A stretch of DNA of 9,812 nucleotides from Cellulomonadaceae bacterium (GTDB lineage Bacteria > Actinomycetota > Actinomycetes > Actinomycetales > Cellulomonadaceae): positions 1 through 9,812 of the forward strand of contig JAITCS010000137.1 of assembly GCA_031282935.1 (NCBI GenBank), written 5' to 3'. The translations under genes and the position numbers were made by a program. Shown here piece after piece: positions 5,231 to 9,812 of this stretch. Position 1 is the first letter of the stretch, and every line of letters begins with the position of its first letter. The notes below the pieces were generated by a model. That model saw only the letters and a program-made list of their open reading frames with translations, was not told the origin of the DNA and did no database searches.

Positions 5231-7357
5231 TTATTCCCGGCGGAGTAATTCTGGGGTTATTTTTGTGCGGGTCAGCGGCACGGTAGCCAGGGCCACGATA
5301 AGGATTCCGCTGGCAATAATCCCGATTAGCGCACCCCAGGGGGCAGTATAGGCGGCGATATTCAACATGGTGCGGGAAACAACGCGAAGTCCAAGGGCCG
5401 AAAAACCTAATGCGATAGCTGAAGCGATAACTGCGGGTAAAATAACTTGAATTAGTTGTCCGATGGTGAGCACCCGCATGGGCACCCCAATGGCGATTTG
5501 CCGGGCCACGTTTCGCCGCCGCTCTATGGCCCGGTCGGTGGCGGTCAGCGCTACGGTGATCAGGGAAACGGCCAAGGCAATGCCCGACAATCCGTACATC
5601 ATGGCGCGGAATGCGGCGAAAATCCGGTATTCCTCGGAGGTGACGGTTTCCGCATGCCAGCCAAATTGGGCCGCAGTTTGGTTGACGGCAGCCAGTGGAA
5701 TAGTGCCGCCATCGGCGATTATGTCCCAGCGGGTGCCGATTTCCAGCCCGCTGAGCACACCCAAATCCACCAGCCGCTGATTAGCAAGTGCGGCGGGGAT
5801 AAACGCGACCGGTAATGTCTGACCAACTAAGTCACTACTGCCCAGCGCCGTGATGACGCGCCCGTGGGTGTCGAAGGTGCCGAGGGGGAGCACCGGGTTA
5901 TTGCCCGCAGTGTCCGTCACCAGCGCAACCCCCGGCGGTACGGCGGTGAACGGCGTCATCACCGCATCGAACGTGGGCGGTAGCGCGGAATAATAAACCC
6001 GCCCGATGGCGTTGAGCGCCTGGCCGTCGGCGCCCAAAATTAGGGCCGGCTGGTTGTCGTCGCAGCCGGTTGCGGTGAGTTTATCAAGCGCAAGCAGGTT
6101 GGTTAGTTCTTGGCAGGTGCCGATAAAGCTGGGCAAGGGCCACGCGACATCCGATGCGACCAAGGCTAGGTTGCCATGACATTGCGGGTCCGTAATCGCC
6201 AGTTCGCCGCTCCAGGGGCAGGTTTCGGTGTCCGTTGGGACGGGGATGAGTGCGTTGGCGCCGCGCACCGGCAAGAAACCGATTACGCCAGGGGTTTGCT
6301 GGAACGATGTGGCCGCGTCTGGGTTGAGGCCGCCAAGGAGTGCGACCTCCGGATAGGCGGTCGCTTCGTCGCCGCCGTCGCTGTCTTCCCAGATGAGAAT
6401 TTGCTGCGGCCCAGCCCCAACGGCTCGCAGCGCGCGGCGGAAACCGGAATCGGCGATGCTGGCTAGGAGGCCCAACAACGTTACCGTGATGACCACGGCC
6501 ACGGCCAGCCCGGCCACCACGCGGGCGGAACTGACCGCGTCGGCTTGGATGGCGCGCACCCCCAACCGCACCGCCAGAGAGCCAGAGCGGCGGCCCCAGA
6601 AACTTGCGATTCCGTTAGTTAGAAATGGGGTGAGTAGGGCAATACCGATTGTGCCGATGGCGGTGGCCACCAGCCAGGTGATTCCGATGGGGCCTGGGTT
6701 GTCCAGGTTAACCGGGATGAATTGCAAAACAATTAGGGTGGCCAGGGCCGCCAAGAATAGTATGGGCCGCCACCAGGCTAGGCTGGGCTGGGTTCTGGCG
6801 GTTTTGGCGGTTTTGGCGGTTTTGGCGGCGCTATGGTCCCAGGTGGCCGATGTACCCACCGCGATTGATATGGCAGTCAGCGCTACGATGCTGCCTAGGT
6901 TTTGGAGCAGTGTGGTGGCGAATTGGCCGGGGAAATGCCCGAAGCCGGGTAAGCCGAACCTTTGCAACAGCGGGGCGATAACTGCGAACAGCAGGAACCC
7001 GGCCACGGCTCCGGCTAGCGCCAGCACCCCGTTTTCCACTGCGGCGACCGTGCGAGCCTGCTTCGGGGTGACGCCGATGAGCCTTAGCGCTGCCAATCGT
7101 TGGTCGCGGATGCCCGATGAAAGGCGCCCGACCACGATCAGCAAAATCGCGGCAGGGATTATCACAGCGGCCAGTACCAGACTGTTGATGAGCCAATTAC
7201 CTTGCCGCAAGATGGGGTCGGGTTGCATCGCAGTGGGCAGGGCTAGGCCGGTGAGCAGCAACAATGCGCTGAGGGCGGTCCCGGCCGCGATGGCGAGGAT
7301 GCGGAAACGGCCACCGGCTCGGGCCAACTTCAGGCCCAGGGGGATTAGGGGGCTCAT
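5231..7357 (-). CDS. ABC transporter permease, FtsX-like, ten-helix BceB-type topology
   Basis: This 708-residue permease is the membrane part of an ABC transporter with the ATPase encoded just upstream. Hydrophobic segments lie near residues 19-41, 57-77, 108-132, 152-171, 197-214, 228-246, 279-301, 585-607, 632-657 and 673-694. A large extracellular domain (302-584) sits between helices 7 and 8 and contains four cysteines (380, 393, 415, 432) that could form two disulfides. FtsX-type features are the cytoplasmic turns QRLAALRLIGVTPKQ (86-100) and RRRNVARQIAIGVPM (613-627). Seven plus three helices around one big loop resembles BceB peptide-antibiotic transporters, although the loop is longer than I would expect. 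The start overlaps the ATPase stop (TAATG), with GGAGGG nine bases upstream, so translation is coupled. A cytoplasmic loop carries a tandem AKT repeat. The cargo is unknown; export or detoxification of an antimicrobial is the best guess. Confidence 0.93.
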   Translation of the reverse strand: MSPLIPLGLKLARAGGRFRILAIAAGTALSALLLLTGLALPTAMQPDPILRQGNWLINSLVLAAVIIPAAILLIVVGRLSSGIRDQRLAALRLIGVTPKQARTVAAVENGVLALAGAVAGFLLFAVIAPLLQRFGLPGFGHFPGQFATTLLQNLGSIVALTAISIAVGTSATWDHSAAKTAKTAKTARTQPSLAWWRPILFLAALATLIVLQFIPVNLDNPGPIGITWLVATAIGTIGIALLTPFLTNGIASFWGRRSGSLAVRLGVRAIQADAVSSARVVAGLAVAVVITVTLLGLLASIADSGFRRALRAVGAGPQQILIWEDSDGGDEATAYPEVALLGGLNPDAATSFQQTPGVIGFLPVRGANALIPVPTDTETCPWSGELAITDPQCHGNLALVASDVAWPLPSFIGTCQELTNLLALDKLTATGCDDNQPALILGADGQALNAIGRVYYSALPPTFDAVMTPFTAVPPGVALVTDTAGNNPVLPLGTFDTHGRVITALGSSDLVGQTLPVAFIPAALANQRLVDLGVLSGLEIGTRWDIIADGGTIPLAAVNQTAAQFGWHAETVTSEEYRIFAAFRAMMYGLSGIALAVSLITVALTATDRAIERRRNVARQIAIGVPMRVLTIGQLIQVILPAVIASAIALGFSALGLRVVSRTMLNIAAYTAPWGALIGIIASGILIVALATVPLTRTKITPELLRRE
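6797..6828 (-). repeat. 9-bp tandem repeat in the permease gene
   Basis: GGCGGTTTT is repeated three times (6797-6805, 6806-6814, 6815-6823) plus a partial GGCGG (6824-6828). It codes the Ala-Lys-Thr repeat at residues 180-188, in the cytoplasmic loop between helices 4 and 5. Because the unit is nine bases, copy-number changes keep the frame. Confidence 0.85.
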
Positions 7358-8142
7358 TAGTTTTGGCCCTCCGGTTTGGTTGGCGCGGCTGGGGAGGTCG
7401 GGGCGGGCGGCGTGGCTGGTGCGGCTGGTGCGGTTCCGGCGAGCGCGTCGTGCAGTTCGGTATCCACGGCTCCGTCGCGCAGCAGCACATCGCGGTCAGC
7501 GTAGGCGGCCACGGTGATGTCATGGGTTACCAGTACGACGGCAGTGTTCTGCGCTTTAGCGGCGCCGACCAGGGCTTCGAGGGCCAGTTCCCCAGTGGTT
7601 TGATCCAGGCTGCCCGTGGGTTCATCGGCCAACACCACAGCGGGTTGGTGTACTAAGGCGCGGGCCACGGCTGCTCGCTGGGCTTGGCCGCCGCTGACTT
7701 CGCTCAGGCGTTTGTCGGCTTGGTCTTTGATGCCTAACCTGTCCAGCATTGCGAGCGTTTGTTGGCGGGCTTTCGTGGCGCCCGTGCCGTTTAGCCTGAG
7801 CGGTAATTCCACATTTTCCGCAACGGTTAGTTCGGGCACTAAATCGCCGAATTGGAACACAAACCCCAGCCGATTTAGCCTCTGCTTGGAACGGATGGAT
7901 TCTTTTTGGTTATCCAGGCGGTTACCGTCCAGATACACTTCCCCGCTATCGGGCGTCAATAACCCGCCCAGCAGATGCAGTAGGGTGGACTTTCCAGAAC
8001 CGCTTTTGCCCATTACGGCCACAACTTCACCGGGATAGATTTCAAAATCCACCCCTTTTAGCACCTTGGTGGAGCCGTAGGATTTCTTGAGGTTATGTCC
8101 AGACAAGATTGGGTTATTTTGGCTAGAACTAGACGGCGCCAT
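7357..8142 (-). CDS. ABC transporter ATP-binding protein, MacB/LolD/BceA type
   Basis: This 261-residue ATPase powers the adjacent permease from the cytoplasmic side. All motifs are intact: Walker A GKSGSGKST (45-53), Q-loop Gln97 in FQFGDLVPELT, signature VSGGQAQR (149-156), Walker B VVLADEPTGSLD (169-180) with catalytic Glu174, and the H-loop VTHD (His207). DEPTGSLD is typical of the MacB/LolD/BceA branch that partners FtsX-like permeases. Residues 236-261 form an Ala/Pro/Thr-rich tail, unusual for this family and probably flexible. The start codon overlaps the PadR stop (TAATG) and is preceded by AAAAGGA at 8 nt; its stop overlaps the permease start the same way. The three genes therefore form one coupled operon. 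Confidence 0.97.
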   Translation of the reverse strand: MAPSSSSQNNPILSGHNLKKSYGSTKVLKGVDFEIYPGEVVAVMGKSGSGKSTLLHLLGGLLTPDSGEVYLDGNRLDNQKESIRSKQRLNRLGFVFQFGDLVPELTVAENVELPLRLNGTGATKARQQTLAMLDRLGIKDQADKRLSEVSGGQAQRAAVARALVHQPAVVLADEPTGSLDQTTGELALEALVGAAKAQNTAVVLVTHDITVAAYADRDVLLRDGAVDTELHDALAGTAPAAPATPPAPTSPAAPTKPEGQN

Positions 8143-8747
8143 TAGTTGATTCCTTTTCGGATGTTATCGCCTGGTTTGTGGTGGTGATGTTTGGGATGGG
8201 CCGGTTTCTCGGACTGCGGTTTCTCGGACTGCTGAACCTGCGAGCCAATTACGCCCAACCGTTTAGCCGCCAGTTCGATCCATTCCAGGTCCGCTTTCAG
8301 GTGGGCAATTTCGTAATCCCCAGCGAGGCGCTCAATCGGGTGGGCGGCGTGGCGGCGGGCGGTGATATCGCGCATCCGGTGCAGAAACGCTCGCCGGTGT
8401 ACCGCCAAGACCTGCTCGGCGTCGCGCCCGCAAGCCAGGGCGAGCACCACGCGGGTGAACACCTCAGCCGGACGGCTCGCCACGCTATCGGGGGTGGAGA
8501 GCCACTGCTCGAACTCGCTCACCCCAGCCGGGGTGATGGCATACATGCGCCTGTCCTGTCCCGCGCCCGGCGCCAACCCCAACTCAGTGGCCAAACCCGC
8601 CTTCTCCAACCGCGCCAAAGTGGCGTACACCTGGCCATACTTCAATTCACGCTCTTGGCCCAGCAGGTCGTCGTAACGACTTTTCAGCTCAAAGCCATGC
8701 GCCGGGCCGGCGTCGAGAAACGCCAAAATGGCCATCGGAACCGTCAT
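8142..8747 (-). CDS. PadR-family transcriptional repressor of the ABC operon
   Basis: This 201-residue regulator has the PadR winged helix at residues 4-75: MAILAFLDAGPAHGFELK opens the domain, QVYATLARLEKAGL is the recognition helix and RRMYAITPAG the wing. A Vir_C-like coiled C-terminal domain for dimerisation follows (about 92-165), beginning SRPAEVFTRVVLAL. The tail is odd: a duplicated QSEKP and a His-rich HPKHHHHKPG (184-193). The frame stays open to 8885, but conservation begins at this ATG and the extension would run through the operator and the divergent promoter, so 8747 is chosen. There is no Shine-Dalgarno; a -10-like TACTCT lies 7 bases upstream, which suggests a leaderless mRNA. 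A tandem 13-bp repeat covers the promoter, as expected for autorepression. PadR proteins often sense the compound their ABC transporter removes. Confidence 0.93.
   Translation of the reverse strand: MTVPMAILAFLDAGPAHGFELKSRYDDLLGQERELKYGQVYATLARLEKAGLATELGLAPGAGQDRRMYAITPAGVSEFEQWLSTPDSVASRPAEVFTRVVLALACGRDAEQVLAVHRRAFLHRMRDITARRHAAHPIERLAGDYEIAHLKADLEWIELAAKRLGVIGSQVQQSEKPQSEKPAHPKHHHHKPGDNIRKGIN
8203..8232 (-). repeat. 15-bp tandem duplication in the padR 3' end
   Basis: GGTTTCTCGGACTGC occurs twice back to back (8203-8217 and 8218-8232). It codes the repeated QSEKP near the C-terminus of PadR. The exact identity of the copies suggests a recent in-frame duplication in a flexible tail. Confidence 0.85.
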
Positions 8748-8752
8748 AGTGC

Positions 8753-8782
8753 GGAGAGTACACTCAGTGAGTACACTCAGTG
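8753..8782 (-). promoter_or_regulatory. padR operon promoter and tandem operator
   Basis: AGTACACTCAGTG is repeated exactly at 8757-8769 and 8770-8782. The repeats contain dyads: CACT C AGTG twice, and ACTCA G TGAGT (8762-8772) across the junction. On the minus strand TACTCT (8753-8758) fits a -10 box, 7 nt before the padR ATG, so the repeats cover the -10 end and the space up to the -35. A dimeric repressor bound here would block the promoter; PadR itself is the likely ligand, although this is not the classic ATGT-N8-ACAT site. Confidence 0.6.
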
Positions 8783-8849
8783 CATAACCCCGCAATCCCG
8801 GCGTGTCGGCCCTCAATGCGTTCCTTAGGCACACACTAAAAATATCTGA

Positions 8850-8879
8850 TTGACATGATAACTCGGTTCGTGAGATACT
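8850..8879 (+). promoter_or_regulatory. Promoter of the toxin-antitoxin operon, leaderless
   Basis: A perfect -35 box TTGACA (8850-8855) is followed after 18 bases by GATACT (8874-8879), with TG at 8871-8872 giving an extended -10. Only six bases separate GATACT from the toxin ATG at 8886, so transcription should start at or next to the start codon. The flanking TATC/GATA elements (8843-8860) might bind the antitoxin, but the dyad is weak. Confidence 0.7.
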
Positions 8880-8885
8880 ACGCAT

Positions 8886-9248
8886 ATGTTGACGCCGCCA
8901 CCTCCGCCTACCCCGGATGAATGGACAGTAAAAATGTCTGATGAGGTGGAGAAGTGGTATTTAGGTTTGACCCCTAGCGGGCACTCGGAGGCTGACGAAG
9001 CCATTGCTGCGCTGGCCGCGCTCGGTAACGAGGCACGGATGCCACTCTCACGGGCGTTAGGCGATAAACTATTTGAACTCAGGTTTGCTTGCGAGAATGT
9101 GGCGCGGCGCATCACTTACACGTTTGACCCCGGAAAGAAAATCATTACCCTTACTACTTTCCGGCATCAGAAGCGCACTGAGCAGAAAGAAATTGGCCGC
9201 GCCCGGAGACTGCTTTCTGGTCGCATTACTCCTAAAAAGAATGGTTAG
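8886..9248 (+). CDS. RelE/HigB-like toxin of a type II toxin-antitoxin system
   Basis: This 120-residue protein fits the phage-Gp49/HigB branch of the RelE superfamily, ribosome-dependent mRNA interferases. Recognisable features are WTVKMSDEVEKWYLGL (13-28), the central KLFELRF (61-67), the strand RRITYTFDP (74-82) and ITLTTFRHQKRTEQKEIGRA (87-106), where basic and polar residues would act at the mRNA. The toxin precedes its antitoxin by 2 nt, the HigBA order. The N-terminus is unusual: MLTPPPPPTP has five prolines in a row, which would need elongation factor EF-P. ATG 8886 is chosen because it follows a strong promoter at leaderless distance; Met17 at 8934 is an alternative, but it would cut off Trp13-Val15 at the start of the fold. 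No Shine-Dalgarno is present. Confidence 0.86.
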   Translation: MLTPPPPPTPDEWTVKMSDEVEKWYLGLTPSGHSEADEAIAALAALGNEARMPLSRALGDKLFELRFACENVARRITYTFDPGKKIITLTTFRHQKRTEQKEIGRARRLLSGRITPKKNG

Positions 9249-9250
9249 AA

Positions 9251-9547
9251 ATGAAGAACTGGCGCGACCTGCAAGCCCTCAAACTTGGTGCTTACACCGA
9301 TGAGGAACGAGCAGAATATGATGAAATGGCTGAGGTGGCCAAAGCGAGGATGGAACTTGCTCAAATTGTTTATGATGCCCGGCAGGCCGCCGGGATTACT
9401 CAGGCTGAACTGAGCCGCCGTGCGGGCACCCGGCAAGGAGTCATCTCTGCCATAGAAACTGGCACACAGGCCCCTGGCGGCGTTATGTTGATGAAGATTG
9501 CCGAAGCGCTGGGCGGACAACTACAGATTGACCTGAACCCAGCATAA
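9251..9547 (+). CDS. XRE-family antitoxin (HigA-like)
   Basis: This 98-residue protein should bind and neutralise the preceding toxin and repress the shared promoter. Residues 1-35 form an acidic, probably helical segment (DEERAEYDEMAEVAKARMEL) likely to contact the toxin. Residues 36-92 are a helix-turn-helix of the XRE/HTH_3 type: AGITQAELSRRAGTRQGVIS holds the two key helices, followed by AIETGTQAP and LMKIAEALGGQLQI. The start lies 2 nt after the toxin stop with only a poor purine stretch upstream, so translation is probably coupled. Small antitoxins with this N-terminal helix plus XRE layout are typical partners of Gp49-like toxins. Confidence 0.9.
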   Translation: MKNWRDLQALKLGAYTDEERAEYDEMAEVAKARMELAQIVYDARQAAGITQAELSRRAGTRQGVISAIETGTQAPGGVMLMKIAEALGGQLQIDLNPA

Positions 9548-9556
9548 TCTTTTCGT

Positions 9557-9589
9557 ATGCAAGGCGATAGAGTCTTTCGCAGATTGCAT
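9557..9589. repeat. Imperfect inverted repeat after the antitoxin gene
   Basis: ATGCAA (9557-9562) and TTGCAT (9584-9589) form outer arms, and GCGA (9564-9567) with TCGC (9577-9580) form inner arms, giving a broken hairpin 9 nt after the antitoxin stop. No T-run follows (a G-run does), so it is a poor terminator. It may be an operator for the next gene or an RNA stability element. Confidence 0.35.
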
Positions 9590-9637
9590 GGGGGGTGCGG
9601 CGGTGCCAGGATGGGAACAGAAAGTAAGGTCACGCCG

Positions 9638-9643
9638 AAGGAG
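9638..9643 (+). promoter_or_regulatory. Strong Shine-Dalgarno of the right-edge gene
   Basis: AAGGAG lies 7 nt before ATG 9651, an ideal ribosome binding site and the main reason to call the truncated gene that follows. No convincing promoter is visible in the 103 bases between the antitoxin stop and this ATG. Confidence 0.75.
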
Positions 9644-9650
9644 TCGTGTA

Positions 9651-9812
9651 ATGTTTGCCGCGCCGAAACAGTTCCTGGTCCTCGCCACCGCTGCCGCTAG
9701 TATGCTAGCACCCCAGCAACTTGGCCTCAGCAATTTAGCCGAAACCCTCGCAAACAGCCCAACCATTGGCCAAGCCCTCGCCCCGACCACCACCCTGGCC
9801 GCCACCTTTAAC
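9651..9812 (+). CDS. Start of an unrecognised gene, possibly exported, cut by the window end
   Basis: The first 54 codons are open to the right edge and begin with a well-placed Shine-Dalgarno. The N-terminus is MFAAPKQFLVLATAAASMLA: one lysine followed by a hydrophobic stretch (residues 8-20), then Ala/Thr/Pro-rich sequence. This is compatible with a signal peptide or a single membrane anchor, but it is short and no cleavage site is convincing. Nothing in it identifies a family. The gene lies 103 nt downstream of the antitoxin on the same strand and could have its own promoter or be read through from it. Confidence 0.7.
   Translation, partial: MFAAPKQFLVLATAAASMLAPQQLGLSNLAETLANSPTIGQALAPTTTLAATFN

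Noticed and set aside
5150..5237. AT-rich stretch as promoter or origin
   Set aside because: It lies between two converging gene ends; no gene starts here and no DnaA boxes or iterons were seen.
6393..7517. 374-residue plus-strand open frame
   Set aside because: It lies antisense to the permease and ATPase in GC-rich DNA, has Arg/Ala/Pro-rich sequence and no motifs; a shadow of the real genes.
8178..8828. 216-residue plus-strand open frame
   Set aside because: Antisense to padR, which has a clear winged-helix domain; no recognisable features of its own.
8748..8885. 46-residue N-terminal extension of PadR
   Set aside because: It would cover the tandem operator and the divergent toxin promoter and has no family similarity; the domain begins at ATG 8747.

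Overview
The window looks like chromosomal DNA of a moderate-GC actinobacterium, possibly an Actinomycetaceae- or Bifidobacteriaceae-like organism (inference). The reasons are the CRISPR repeat, which contains the AGTCTATCA block I associate with actinobacterial type II-C repeats; a secreted RipA-like NlpC/P60 hydrolase; and several first genes that lack a Shine-Dalgarno but have a -10-like hexamer 6-7 nt before the ATG, which suggests leaderless mRNAs. No rRNA, tRNA, transposase or phage structural gene was recognised.

Layout from left to right. (1) Positions 1-250 are the end of a CRISPR array with four 36-bp repeats and 28-30 bp spacers, running off the left edge; no cas gene or tracrRNA is in view. 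(2) Positions 370-1392 (-) encode a secreted peptidoglycan hydrolase. (3) Positions 1508-3583 (+) hold an iron-dependent alcohol dehydrogenase followed 30 nt later by a YhhN/TMEM86-family membrane protein (putative lysoplasmalogenase), ending at a strong hairpin. (4) A small TM2-domain membrane protein (-) and an aminoglycoside-phosphotransferase-fold kinase (+) diverge from a short region; the N-terminal part of the kinase frame contains operator-like palindromes, so its true start may lie further downstream. (5) Positions 5231-8747 (-) are a tightly coupled operon: a PadR repressor, an ABC ATPase and an FtsX-type permease, with TAATG stop/start overlaps at both junctions and a tandem operator over the padR promoter. 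(6) Positions 8886-9547 (+) are a HigBA/RelE-type toxin-antitoxin pair with the toxin first. (7) The start of a further gene with a perfect Shine-Dalgarno runs off the right edge from 9651.

How the genes may work together. PadR probably represses its own operon until an inducer is sensed, and the ATPase and the ten-helix permease then export or remove a toxic compound. The permease topology, with a large extracellular domain between helices 7 and 8, resembles BceB-type peptide-antibiotic transporters. The alcohol dehydrogenase and YhhN pair suggests a small lipid-aldehyde pathway: lysoplasmalogen hydrolysis releases a fatty aldehyde, and the dehydrogenase reduces it. This is an inference from gene adjacency. 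I did not find a clearly undescribed system. The best leads are the aldehyde module, the promoters inside the CRISPR repeats, the leaderless pentaproline toxin and the hidden operator region of the kinase gene.
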